DNA of 64,000 bases from contig NZ_CP108356.1 in the NCBI RefSeq assembly GCF_036237315.1, positions 2,170,001-2,234,000 of the forward strand. Reading direction: 5' to 3'. Below are positions 41,895 to 50,655 of the stretch, one piece after another. Below the pieces are notes generated by a model, which ran no database searches, was not told the DNA's origin, and saw only the letters and a program-made list of their open reading frames with translations. The DNA is from Streptomyces sp. NBC_01351 (GTDB lineage: Bacteria > Actinomycetota > Actinomycetes > Streptomycetales > Streptomycetaceae). Position 1 is the first letter of the stretch. Each line of letters begins with the position of its first letter. The position numbers were made by a program, and so were the translations under genes.

Positions 41895-44756
41895 TCAGTA
41901 GCTGGGGAGCGTCCGCGGGCCGAGGTCGCCGCGGACCGGCGGGTGCGCGACGCGGACGGTGGCGCTGAGCACGGAGATCCCCTCGGTCGCGACGACCACG
42001 GGTTCCAGGGTGACCCCGACCACCTCCGGGTGGTCGTCCACCAGGCGGGACACCCGCAGGAGCAGCTCCTCCAGGGCGGGGGTGTCGACGGGGTCGCTAC
42101 CGCGCCAGCCGAAGAGGAGGGGTGCGGTCCGGATGGACCGGATCAGTCCCGCGGCGTCCCGGTCGGTGGCCGGGACGAGCCGGTGGGCGGTGTCGCCGAG
42201 CAGCTCGGAGGCGACTCCGGCCAGCCCGAAGGAGAGGACGGCGCCGGCGGCCGGGTCGATGACGGACCGGACGACGGTGTCGACCCCGCGCGGCACCATG
42301 GCCTGCACCACGGGCTGGAGCTCCGCCGGCTTGCCGAGCAGGTCGGTGAGCTCCTCGTACGAACGTCGCAGCTCCGTCTCGTTGGCGAGGTCGAGCCGTA
42401 CGCCGCCCAGGTCCACGCGGTGGCGCAGGTGCGGGGCGGTGGTCTTGAGGGCCACGGGGTAGCCCAGGACCCCGGCGGCCCGGACCGCGGCGTCGGGGCT
42501 GGGGGCGGGCAGGGCGGGCAGCACGCGGATCCCGTACCGGGCGAGCAGTTCGCGGCCGTCCCACTCGGACAGGGTCAGCACCTCCCCGCCGTCGGGGTCG
42601 AGGTACGCGAGCAGGGTGGTCAGCTGGGCGGCGGCGGCCGCCTCGTCGATGTCCTCGTACTCGGGGACCTGCCCGGCCGCCTCGGCGGTGGCCCGCCGCC
42701 ACTGGCCGTAGCGGACGGCCTCGGCGAGGGCCCGTACGGCCCGCTCGGCGGCGGGGTAGCTGGGGATCCGGCCCGGGTCCCCGGGCGCCGGCTCGGGGGT
42801 GGCGAAGGGCGCGAGTGCGGCGGGGGCCGGCGGGACGACCGGCGGGGCGGCAGGCGGGGCGACCGCCGGTACGGCAGGCGGCGCGACCGGGCTCGCCTCC
42901 GGCGGGAGGGGCTCGACGGGGTCGGAGGCCCGCGCGGCGGACAGGGCGGCGACCAGTTCGCCGAGTTCCACGTGCACGACGGCGACCGGCTTGCCCGGCA
43001 CCGCCGCCACGGCTTCGCGCAGGGCATCGGCCAGGTCGTCGGCCAGGGTGCCCTCGCCCACCCAGGGGATGGCGGTGACGACGACCGCGTCGTTGTCGGG
43101 TGAGGCCAGCGCGGCGGCCAGCGCGTCCCGGAAGTCGGCCGGGGAGGCCGCCGTCGTCAGGTCCAACGGCGGCAGCGGTCTCAGGCCCTGGGTCAGGCAG
43201 GCGTCGTAGGTGAGGACCCCGAGGGACTCGGAGTTGCCGAGGATCGCGATCCGAGGGCCGGCGGGCAGCGGCTGCGCGGCCAGCAGGAGGCCGACGTCCA
43301 CCAGCTCCGTCACCGTGTCGACCCGGATCACGCCCGCCTGGCGCAGCAGGGCGGAGACGGTGGCGTCGGGCAGCCGGGTGTCGGGGACGACGTGGCCGGC
43401 CGGGGTGTGGCGGCCGCCCTTGGCGACGACCACCGGCTTCACGGCGGCCGTGCGGCGGGCGAGGCGGGTGAACTTCCGCGGGTTGCCGAGGGTTTCCAGG
43501 TACATCAGGGCGACGTCGGTGGCCTCGTCGTCGTACCAGTACTGGAGGATGTCGTTGCCGGAGACGTCGGCGCGGTTCCCCGCCGAGACGAACGAGGACA
43601 GTCCCTCGCCGCGCCGCAGCAGCGCCGAGAGCAGGGCGATGCCGATGGCCCCGGACTGCGTGAAGAGTCCGATGCGGCCGCGCATGGGCATCGGGGCGGG
43701 GGTGAGGGAGGCGTTGAGCTCCACCTCCGGGGCGGTGTTGATCACCCCGTAGGCGTTCGGGCCGATCAGCCTCATCCCGTACGAGCGCACCTGGCGCACC
43801 AGTTCGCGCTGGCGGGCGAGCCCCTCGGTCCCGCTCTCCCCGTACCCGGCGGACAGGACGACGAGGCCCTGCACCCCGTGTTCGCCGCAGGCGGCCACGG
43901 CTTCCGGGACCCGGTCGGCGGGGACGGCGATCACGGCGAGGTCGACGGGGGCGCCGATGGCCTCGATGGTGCGGTACGCGCGGACGCCGTCGAGGAGGTC
44001 GCGGGTGACGGCCTCGTTGACGGCGTAGAGGTGGCCGTGGAAGCCGCTGTCGCGCAGGTTCCGCAGGGCCGCGGCGCCGACTCCGCCACCGGAGCGGCTG
44101 ACTCCGACGACCGCCACCGAGCCGGGGGCGAGCAGCCGCTGTACCGAACGGGCCTCGGCGCGCTGTTCGCGGGCGCGCTGCACGGCGAGGGACTCGGCGG
44201 TGGGTTCGAGGTCGAGGGTGAGGTGGACGGAGCCGTCCTCGAAGCTGCGCTTCTGCTCGTAGCCGACGTCCGTGAACACCTTGATCATCTTGGTGTTGGC
44301 GGGCAGCACCTCGGCGGCGAAGCGGCGGATGCCGCGCTCGCGGGCCACCGCGCCGATGTGTTCGAGGAGGGCGGAGGCCACCCCGCGGCCCTGGTGGGCG
44401 TCCTGGACGAGGAAGGCGACCTCGGCCTCGTCGGCGGGGCCGGAGGCGGGCCGGCCGTCGGCGCCGATGCGGTCGTAGCGGACGGTGCCGATGAACTCCC
44501 CGCCGATGGTCGCGGCGAGACCGACGCGGTCCACGTAGTCGTGGTGCGTGAAGCGGTGCACGTCGCGGTCGGAGAGCCGGGGGTAGGGCGCGAAGAAGCG
44601 GTAGTACTTCGACTCGTCGGACACCTGCTCGTAGAAGCTGACCAGCCGGCCCGCGTCCGCGGTGGTGATCGGCCTGATGCGGGCGGTTCCGCCGTCACGC
44701 AGGACGACGTCCGCTTCCCAGTGGGCCGGGTACGAGGGGTCCGACTCGGTGGTCAT
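41895..44756 (-). CDS. GNAT + acyl-CoA-synthetase-like protein acetyltransferase (Pat type)
   Basis: 953 aa. An N-terminal GNAT domain (about 20-185; DAHQGRGVASALLEHIG acetyl-CoA loop) precedes the ADP-forming acyl-CoA synthetase domains (CoA-binding SVAVVGVSRSGGGVGAAALR; succinyl-CoA-ligase-like; a Pro/Ala-rich linker about 620-660; a C-terminal ATP-grasp). This N-terminal GNAT order is the one known for S. lividans PatA, which acetylates and silences acetyl-CoA synthetases. ATG 44756 is favoured because AAGG abuts ATG 44762 but is 7 nt from this one. Confidence 0.85.
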   Translation of the reverse strand: MTTESDPSYPAHWEADVVLRDGGTARIRPITTADAGRLVSFYEQVSDESKYYRFFAPYPRLSDRDVHRFTHHDYVDRVGLAATIGGEFIGTVRYDRIGADGRPASGPADEAEVAFLVQDAHQGRGVASALLEHIGAVARERGIRRFAAEVLPANTKMIKVFTDVGYEQKRSFEDGSVHLTLDLEPTAESLAVQRAREQRAEARSVQRLLAPGSVAVVGVSRSGGGVGAAALRNLRDSGFHGHLYAVNEAVTRDLLDGVRAYRTIEAIGAPVDLAVIAVPADRVPEAVAACGEHGVQGLVVLSAGYGESGTEGLARQRELVRQVRSYGMRLIGPNAYGVINTAPEVELNASLTPAPMPMRGRIGLFTQSGAIGIALLSALLRRGEGLSSFVSAGNRADVSGNDILQYWYDDEATDVALMYLETLGNPRKFTRLARRTAAVKPVVVAKGGRHTPAGHVVPDTRLPDATVSALLRQAGVIRVDTVTELVDVGLLLAAQPLPAGPRIAILGNSESLGVLTYDACLTQGLRPLPPLDLTTAASPADFRDALAAALASPDNDAVVVTAIPWVGEGTLADDLADALREAVAAVPGKPVAVVHVELGELVAALSAARASDPVEPLPPEASPVAPPAVPAVAPPAAPPVVPPAPAALAPFATPEPAPGDPGRIPSYPAAERAVRALAEAVRYGQWRRATAEAAGQVPEYEDIDEAAAAAQLTTLLAYLDPDGGEVLTLSEWDGRELLARYGIRVLPALPAPSPDAAVRAAGVLGYPVALKTTAPHLRHRVDLGGVRLDLANETELRRSYEELTDLLGKPAELQPVVQAMVPRGVDTVVRSVIDPAAGAVLSFGLAGVASELLGDTAHRLVPATDRDAAGLIRSIRTAPLLFGWRGSDPVDTPALEELLLRVSRLVDDHPEVVGVTLEPVVVATEGISVLSATVRVAHPPVRGDLGPRTLPSY

Positions 44757-44913
44757 GCCCATACCTTACGGGCCGGAGACCGGCGGGGACGGGGCGGGTG
44801 CTATTCGCGCGGCGCATTGGGCAATCCGGGGCAAAGCGGTGCAAGCTGGGGAAGGTCGAACGGCGGGAAATCCGGGCCGAAGGTCGGTCCGAGCATTCCG
44901 GGCGTCGTGAGAG

Positions 44914-44929
44914 ACTGGTCTAGACAACC
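44914..44929 (+). promoter_or_regulatory. DasR-responsive element (dre) upstream of ptsH
   Basis: ACTGGTCTAGACAACC matches the DasR palindrome ACTGGTCTAGACCACT at 14 of 16 positions and lies 24 nt before the ptsH start. DasR represses PTS genes until N-acetylglucosamine derivatives build up, and ptsH is a known DasR target in Streptomyces. Confidence 0.82.
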
Positions 44930-44952
44930 GTAAGAACCTGAAGGGCATCACC

Positions 44953-45234
44953 ATGGCAGAGCGCCGCGTCAACGTCGGCTGGGCCGAGGGCCTGCACGCT
45001 CGTCCCGCCTCGATCTTCGTCCGCGCGACGACCGCTTCCGGCGTCCCGGTGACCATCGCGAAGGCCGGCGGCGACCCCGTCAACGCCGGTTCCATGCTGG
45101 CGGTTCTGGGCCTGGGCGCCCAGGGCGGCGAGGAGATCGTCCTCGCCTCCGAGGCCGATGGCGCGGACGCCGCGCTGGACCGCCTCGCGAAGCTGGTCGA
45201 GGAGGGTCTCGAGGAGCTCCCCGAGACCGTCTGA
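44953..45234 (+). CDS. ptsH: Phosphocarrier protein HPr
   Basis: 93 aa. Carries phosphate from enzyme I to the PTS enzymes IIA. The active-site His15 is in GLHARPAS. The Ser46-region regulatory motif is AGSMLAVLGLGAQ, lacking the Gram-positive low-GC HPr kinase context. GAAGGG precedes the ATG. Controlled by the dre site just upstream and followed by a strong terminator, so monocistronic. Confidence 0.95.
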   Translation: MAERRVNVGWAEGLHARPASIFVRATTASGVPVTIAKAGGDPVNAGSMLAVLGLGAQGGEEIVLASEADGADAALDRLAKLVEEGLEELPETV

Positions 45235-45266
45235 CCCTTCGGGTTCGCCCGAGCAGCACCCTCCGC

Positions 45267-45300
45267 CGAAGCCGCGGTCCCTCCGGGGGCCGCGGCTTCG
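45267..45300 (+). terminator. ptsH terminator
   Basis: CGAAGCCGCGG / CCGCGGCTTCG, 11-bp perfect arms with a 12-nt loop, 33 nt after the ptsH stop, ending in TTCGTC. Confidence 0.85.
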
Positions 45301-45512
45301 TCATGGGGCCCGGTCACTCCGGGGCACCCGGGCAGGAATTGCGCGCGCCAGAATTCACCGCGCACGCGCCACACATCACAAACCCGGACGCCGAAACTCG
45401 GCCCCCGAATCGCGAAATACGAAACGCGGATCACGCACCGCGCAGCGAATTCACACCGGGAAGGAATTCCATCCGTGGCGCACGGATACCAGACCTTTGT
45501 ATACGGCTCTTG

Positions 45513-46190
45513 TTAATGCCGGCCGCTCGACATGTTTACGGCAGGTTGCGAAGTGCTCACCGCCTGCCGGATCCGCAGCCGGTGCGCCCCCGTCGCGCGC
45601 TCCGCGTGGATCGCCGCCAGGGCCCGCGCCCGCTCCGCGTCACCCCGGGCCACCGCGTCCACGATCGCGCCGTGCTCCGCCCAGGACTCCACCGGCCGGG
45701 CCGGCGCCTCCACCACGTACATCCACGCGACCTTGTGCCGCATCTGCGTCAGCAGCGCGATCAGCCCCGGGCTGCCCGAGGCCTGTGCGAGCGTCTCGTG
45801 GAACCAGCCGCCCAGGGACCTCAGATCCTCCCCCTGGCCCCGCCTGGCCCGTTCCTGGCCCAGCCTGACCAGCCCGCGCAGGACCTTGAGGTGCGCGTCC
45901 GTACGCCGGCGCGCCGCCCTGGCCGCGGCGAGCGGCTCCAGCAGCATCCGCAGCTCCAGCAGATCGGCGGCCTCCTGCTCCGTCGGCTCGGCCACACAGG
46001 CCCCGGCGTGGCGCCGCGTCGTCACGAACCCCTCGGACTCCAGGGTCCGCAGCGCCTCGCGGACCGGGACGCGGGAGACTCCGTACCGGCGGGCCAGCAC
46101 CTCCTCGGTCAGTCTGCCGCCCGGACCGAAGACCCCGGAGACGATGTCGTCGCGAATTGCCGTGCATACCGCGTGCGCAGGAATACGCAA
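45513..46190 (-). CDS. GntR-family (FadR/FCD) regulator
   Basis: 225 aa. N-terminal winged helix (AIRDDIVSGVFGPGGRLTEE, YGVSRVPVREALRTLESEGF) and a C-terminal all-helical FCD ligand domain (ELRMLLEPLAAARAA; WFHETLAQASGSPGLI; HGAIVDAVARGDAERARAL), with His/Asp residues that usually hold a metal. The TTG start is set by GGAGG nine nt upstream. Stands alone between ptsH and the M23 peptidase; ligand unknown. Confidence 0.85.
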   Translation of the reverse strand: MRIPAHAVCTAIRDDIVSGVFGPGGRLTEEVLARRYGVSRVPVREALRTLESEGFVTTRRHAGACVAEPTEQEAADLLELRMLLEPLAAARAARRRTDAHLKVLRGLVRLGQERARRGQGEDLRSLGGWFHETLAQASGSPGLIALLTQMRHKVAWMYVVEAPARPVESWAEHGAIVDAVARGDAERARALAAIHAERATGAHRLRIRQAVSTSQPAVNMSSGRH

Positions 46191-46308
46191 GACCGAACCT
46201 CCGCCTATTTCCGACTCACACCCTCATTGGTGCCCCTGCTGCTGCGACTCTATTGCAACACACGATAATTTCCGAGAGCGGCCGGAAATACGAAACATGA
46301 CGAAACAC

Positions 46309-46339
46309 GAAGGCCCCGGCTCGGGGAGCCGGGGCCTTC
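46309..46339 (-). terminator. M23 peptidase gene terminator
   Basis: GAAGGCCCCGGCT / AGCCGGGGCCTTC, 13-bp perfect arms with a 5-nt loop, 33 nt downstream of the peptidase stop on the minus strand. Confidence 0.85.
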
Positions 46340-46372
46340 GGTGAAGCGTGTGGTGCGGAGAGCTCAGGAGGC

Positions 46373-47173
46373 TCAGAGGCTGACACCGTGCGAGCGCAGG
46401 TACGCGACCGGGTCGATGTCCGAGCCGTAGTCGGCACCGGTGCGGGCCTCGAAGTGCAGGTGCGGGCCGCTGGAGTTGCCGGTAGAGCCCGACAGGCCGA
46501 TCTGCTGGCCCGGGGTGACCTGCTGGCCGACGGAGACGCTCAGCGAGGTCATGTGCCCGTACTGGGTGTACGTACCGTCGTTGTGCTTGATGACGACGTT
46601 GTTGCCGTAGGCGCCGCCCCAACCGGCCTCCACGACGGTACCGAGGCCCACCGCGCGGACCGAGGTGCCGGAGGCGGCGCGGAAGTCGATGCCGGTGTGG
46701 CTGCCGGAGGACCACATGCCGCCGCCCGCGTGGTACTGCGTGCTGATCCCGCCGGGTACCGGGGCGACGAAGGTGTTGAGGCGCTTGCGCTCCTCCTCGC
46801 GGGCCGCACGCTCGGCGGCCTCGCGCTCGGCCTTCGCCTTGGCCTCGGCGAGGCGCTTGGCCTCGGCGGCCCGCTGCTTGGCTTCGGCCTCGGCCTGCGC
46901 CTTGGCGGCGGCCTGCTCGGCGGCGCGCTGCTGGGACTCTGCCTGGTCGGCGATGTCGCCCGGGAGGTCCTCGGCAACGACGACGGCGCCCAGCGCGTTG
47001 TCCTGCGAGTGGTTGTTGTTGCCGTTGTCGGCGGCGAAGGCCGGGGCGGCGAGGGAGCCGACGACACCAGTGGTGGCGAGGGCGGCTATGCCGGCGTAAC
47101 CGGCGGTCTTGCGGCTCAGACGGCTGGAACCACGGTGCTTACCGGAGCCGGTGGGACGACTGCCAAACGCCAT
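46373..47173 (-). CDS. Secreted M23 (LytM) endopeptidase
   Basis: 266 aa cell-wall hydrolase. Signal region about 1-48 (basic start, hydrophobic core, AAPAFA-AD cut site), an Ala/Glu/Lys/Arg coiled coil (about 75-132), and an M23 domain about 135-262 with zinc ligands H159 and D163 (SHTGIDF) and GPHLHFEA. Expected to cut peptidoglycan cross-links during growth or spore germination. The long leader carries a c-di-AMP riboswitch, so its output should fall when c-di-AMP is high. Confidence 0.92.
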   Translation of the reverse strand: MAFGSRPTGSGKHRGSSRLSRKTAGYAGIAALATTGVVGSLAAPAFAADNGNNNHSQDNALGAVVVAEDLPGDIADQAESQQRAAEQAAAKAQAEAEAKQRAAEAKRLAEAKAKAEREAAERAAREEERKRLNTFVAPVPGGISTQYHAGGGMWSSGSHTGIDFRAASGTSVRAVGLGTVVEAGWGGAYGNNVVIKHNDGTYTQYGHMTSLSVSVGQQVTPGQQIGLSGSTGNSSGPHLHFEARTGADYGSDIDPVAYLRSHGVSL

Positions 47174-47190
47174 GAAGGGGCTGATCCTTT

Positions 47191-47345
47191 CCTTCCTTCT
47201 CGCCTACCGGGTTAGCTGACGGGTTCGGAGCAGGAAGGTCTCCTACGGGCCTCCTCTTGCGAGGCGGTCCGATTCACCCCAGGGACTGATGTGGGTCCCC
47301 GGCTCCCCAGGCTCGCGCCTGACGGGGACTCGGCGATCGCTGCCC
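47191..47345 (-). promoter_or_regulatory. ydaO-type c-di-AMP riboswitch
   Basis: Read on the minus strand the leader contains the conserved ydaO blocks in order: GCCGAGTCCCCGTCAGGCG, GGGGAGCCGGGGACCCA, GGGGTGAATCGG, and CCGAACCCGTCAGCTAACCC then GTAGGCGAGAAGGA. These are the hallmark segments of actinobacterial c-di-AMP riboswitches that control cell-wall hydrolases. It ends about 20 nt before the start codon of the M23 gene. Confidence 0.88.
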
Positions 47346-47485
47346 GGTGCCGCGGATGCGGCGGGTACAACTGACGGACAGCACGGCCGACGCTAGGCGG
47401 ATCATCAGTCAATCGCCAAACAGACACGCCCTTTTGTTGCGTACGCCACACCACATACGAGCAACCTCACCATGAAACAGACAAA

Positions 47486-47518
47486 AGGGACCCCGGCGGA
47501 CAAGCCGCCGGGGTCCCT
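47486..47518 (-). terminator. M16 operon terminator
   Basis: AGGGACCCCGGCGG / CCGCCGGGGTCCCT, 14-bp perfect arms with a 5-nt loop, 60 nt after the stop of the second M16 gene. The upstream riboswitch transcript runs the other way from here. Confidence 0.85.
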
Positions 47519-47577
47519 CGAAGACCCGCCGGTCAGACGCCAGTTGAGGCGTCGGAGGCGAACGTCAGTACCTCGCG

Positions 47578-48969
47578 TCAGTTGGTGACGACGCTCACGT
47601 CGCCGATGCCGAGGGCCCGCACCGGCTCCTCGATCAGTGCCGCGTCGCCCACCAGGATCGTGACGAGCCGGTCCGCCGGGAAGGCGCTCACGACCGCCGA
47701 AGTGGCCTCCACCGTGCCGGTTTCGGCGAGCCGCGCGTACAACTGCGCCTGGTAGTCGTCCGGCAGCTCCTGCTCGACCTGGTCGGCGAGGGTGCCGGCG
47801 ACCGAGGCCGCGGTCTCGAACTTCAGCGGGGCGACGCCCACCAAGTTCTGCACCGCCACGTCCCGTTCGACGTCGGTCAGGCCGCCCTCCGCGAGGGTCC
47901 GAAGCACCTTCCAGAGGTCCTCCAGCGCCGGCCCGGTGTTCGGGGTGTCCACCGAGCCGCTGATGGCCAGCATCGAAGCGCCCTTGCCGTCCGCGGTGGA
48001 GCGCAGCACCTGGCCGAAGGCGCGCACGCCGTACGTGTACCCCTTCTCCTCGCGCAGCACCTTGTCCAGGCGGGAGGTGAGGGTGCCGCCCAGGCAGTAC
48101 GTGCCGAGCACCTGGGGAGCCCAGACCCGGTCGTGGCGGTCCGGCCCGATCCGGCCGATCAGCACCTGCGTCTGAACCGCGCCGGGCCGGTCCACGATGA
48201 CCACGCGGCCCGTGTCGTCGGCGGTCACCGGCGGCACCGGGAGGGGCTCGGCGGAGTTGCCCGTCCAGGTGCCCAGGGTGTCCGCCAGCACGGCGTCCAG
48301 ATCGATGCCGGTCAGGTCGCCGACGACCACCGCGGTGGCGGTGGCGGGGCGCACGTGGGCCTCGTAGAAGGCCCGCACGGCGGTCGCGTCGATCCGGGCG
48401 ACCGTCTCCTCGGTGCCCTGGCGCGGGCGGGACATCCGCAGGTCGGCCGGGAACAGCTCCTTGGAGAGCTGCTTGGCGGCCCTGCGCTGCGGGTTGGCCA
48501 GCTCGTGCGGGATCTCGTCGAGCCGGTTGCGCACCAGCCGGTCGACCTCGCTGTCGGCGAACGCCGGTGCGCGCAGCGCCTCGGCGAGCAGGCCCAGCGC
48601 CTTGTGCAGCCGCGAGGCCGGGACCTCCAGGGAGACCCGGAGGCCCGGGTGGTCGGCGTGCGCGTCGAGGGTGGCGCCGCAGCGCTCCAGCTCGGCGGCG
48701 AACTCCTCGGCGGAGTGCTTGTCGGTGCCCTCGGAGAGCGCACGGGCCATGATGGTGGCCACGCCGTCCAGGCCCGCGGGCTCCGCGTCGAGCGGGGCGG
48801 CCAGGTTGATCTCGACGGCGACCACCTGCTGGCCCGGGCGGTGGCAGCGCAGCAGGGTGAGGCCGTTGCCGAGCACACCGCGCTCGGGGGCGGGGAAGGC
48901 CCACGGCTTGGCCTCGCCGGCCTCCGGCCGCGGGTGGAAGGTCATCGTGACGGCTGCGGTGTCGCTCAC
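47578..48969 (-). CDS. M16 peptidase-family protein, non-catalytic subunit
   Basis: 463 aa with two M16 halves. The zinc site HxxEH is replaced (position occupied by ARALSEGT), while the C-terminal domain keeps the conserved REEKGYTYGVRAFG substrate-site block. This is the usual partner of a catalytic M16 subunit in a clam-shell heterodimer. GTG start overlaps the catalytic gene's stop (GTGA), so the two are made together. Acts on unfolded peptides in the cytosol. Confidence 0.88.
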   Translation of the reverse strand: MSDTAAVTMTFHPRPEAGEAKPWAFPAPERGVLGNGLTLLRCHRPGQQVVAVEINLAAPLDAEPAGLDGVATIMARALSEGTDKHSAEEFAAELERCGATLDAHADHPGLRVSLEVPASRLHKALGLLAEALRAPAFADSEVDRLVRNRLDEIPHELANPQRRAAKQLSKELFPADLRMSRPRQGTEETVARIDATAVRAFYEAHVRPATATAVVVGDLTGIDLDAVLADTLGTWTGNSAEPLPVPPVTADDTGRVVIVDRPGAVQTQVLIGRIGPDRHDRVWAPQVLGTYCLGGTLTSRLDKVLREEKGYTYGVRAFGQVLRSTADGKGASMLAISGSVDTPNTGPALEDLWKVLRTLAEGGLTDVERDVAVQNLVGVAPLKFETAASVAGTLADQVEQELPDDYQAQLYARLAETGTVEATSAVVSAFPADRLVTILVGDAALIEEPVRALGIGDVSVVTN

Positions 48970-50327
48970 TGCTCCGCCCCCTCGTTCTCGTCGGACTCGT
49001 CGGACTCGGCGGACTCCTCGGAGCCCGGCAGCGGCTCGTAGACCAGCACCGCGCGGTTGTCGGGGCGCAGTCGGGCCGCGGCCACGGCCTGCACCTCCTC
49101 GGCGGTGATGTCGAGGACCCGCTGGACGGCGGTCAGCGCCAGTTGCGGGTCGCCGAACAGCACCGCGAAACGGCACAGTTCGTCGGCGCGGCCGGCCACC
49201 GTGCTCAGCCGGTCCAGCCACTCGCGCTCCAGCTGCGCCTGGGCGCGCTCCATCTCCTCGGCCGTCGGGCCCTCGGCGGCGAACCGCGCGAGCTCCTCGT
49301 CCACGGCCGCCTCGATGGCGGGGATCTCGACCCCGCTGGAGGTCTTGACGTCCAGCCAGCCCAGCGAGGGCGCGCCCGCCAGGCGCAGCATGCCGAAGCC
49401 GGCTGCGACGGCCGTCTGGTCGCGGCGTACCAGCCGGTTGTGCAGCAGCGAGGACTCCCCGCCGCCCAGGATGGTCAGCGCCACGTCGGCGGCGTCGCAC
49501 TCGCGGGTGCCGTCGTGCGGGAGCCGGTAGGCGGCCATCAGCGCGCGCGCCGGAACCTCCTCCACGATCTCCTCGCGCAGCTGCTCGCCGATGATCTCGG
49601 GCAGCGAGCCGTCACGGGGCGGCTGCTTGCCGTCGTGCGCGGGGATGGAGCCGAAGTACTTCTCGACCCAGGCGAGCGTCTGCTCGGGGTCGATGTCCCC
49701 GACGACCGACAGCACCGCGTTGTTGGGCGCGTAGTACGTACGGAAGAAGGTGCGCGCGTCCTCCAGGGACGCGGCGTCCAGGTCGGCCATGGAGCCGATC
49801 GGGGTGTGGTGGTAGGGGTGGCCCTCCGGGTAGGCGAGGGCGGTCAGCTTCTCGAACGCCGTGCCGTACGGGACGTTGTCGTACCGCTGGCGGCGCTCGT
49901 TCTTGACGACGTCGCGCTGGTTCTCCATGGACTCGTCGTCCAGGGCGGCCAGCAGCGAGCCCATCCGGTCCGCCTCCAGCCAGAGCGCGAGCTCCAGCTG
50001 GTGGGTCGGCATCGTCTCGAAGTAGTTGGTGCGCTCGAAGCTGGTGGTGCCGTTGAGAGAGCCGCCGGCGCCCTGGACCAGCTCGAAGTGGCCGTTGCCC
50101 GGTACCTGCTTCGAGCCCTGGAACATCAGGTGCTCGAAGAGGTGAGCAAGGCCCGTACGCCCCTTGACTTCATGGCGCGAGCCGACGTCGTACCACAGGC
50201 AGACCGCGGCGACCGGAGTCAGGTGGTCCTCGGAAAGCACCACGCGCAGGCCGTTGGCCAGCCGGTGCTCGGTCGCTGTCAGGCCGCCGGAGCCGGCCTG
50301 AGCTGTGGCCGTGTGACCCATGGGCAT
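48966..50327 (-). CDS. M16 zinc peptidase, catalytic subunit
   Basis: 453 aa. The inverted zinc motif is HLFEHLMF (HxxEH), followed by the downstream Glu helix (ENQRDVVKNERRQRYDN). Pitrilysin/processing-peptidase family. It ends in an acidic Ser/Glu-rich tail. ATG 50327 has GAAGGGA at good spacing. First gene of a two-gene operon, divergent from parC. Confidence 0.92.
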   Translation of the reverse strand: MPMGHTATAQAGSGGLTATEHRLANGLRVVLSEDHLTPVAAVCLWYDVGSRHEVKGRTGLAHLFEHLMFQGSKQVPGNGHFELVQGAGGSLNGTTSFERTNYFETMPTHQLELALWLEADRMGSLLAALDDESMENQRDVVKNERRQRYDNVPYGTAFEKLTALAYPEGHPYHHTPIGSMADLDAASLEDARTFFRTYYAPNNAVLSVVGDIDPEQTLAWVEKYFGSIPAHDGKQPPRDGSLPEIIGEQLREEIVEEVPARALMAAYRLPHDGTRECDAADVALTILGGGESSLLHNRLVRRDQTAVAAGFGMLRLAGAPSLGWLDVKTSSGVEIPAIEAAVDEELARFAAEGPTAEEMERAQAQLEREWLDRLSTVAGRADELCRFAVLFGDPQLALTAVQRVLDITAEEVQAVAAARLRPDNRAVLVYEPLPGSEESAESDESDENEGAEQ

Positions 50328-50428
50328 GTGGTCCCTTCGATCGCGATGCAGAGATTTCTGTCAGACCTGCCACTGTATGCAAGCGCGTCGGCCGCCGGAT
50401 AAGTTCCCGGGTCACTCCCCCAAGGACT

Positions 50429-50480
50429 CTCCCCCGGCTACCGCTGGGAGGGCCCCCATCCAGGGGGTACCCCCAGGGTC
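50429..50480. repeat. Second copy of the intergenic repeat block
   Basis: CTCCCCCGGCTACCGCTGGG at 50429-50448 is identical to 2518-2537. It is followed, as there, by a GGGGGTACCCCC palindrome. It lies in the 328-bp gap between the M16 operon and parC, which also contains a run of ACCAG-type tandem strings (about 50545-50630). Confidence 0.6.
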
Positions 50481-50655
50481 GGAGTCGGCGTTGTCGGTGC
50501 GTCGGGCCACAATGGTCCGCGTCGTACCCGAGTCCCACCCGAGTCCGACCGCACGAACCAGCCAGACCACGCCAGACCAGTCAGTACCCGCCAGACCCAG
50601 TCAGAACCCCGCCAGACCCCAGCACACCCATTCTTGGTTAAGGAGCCGCGCAGCG

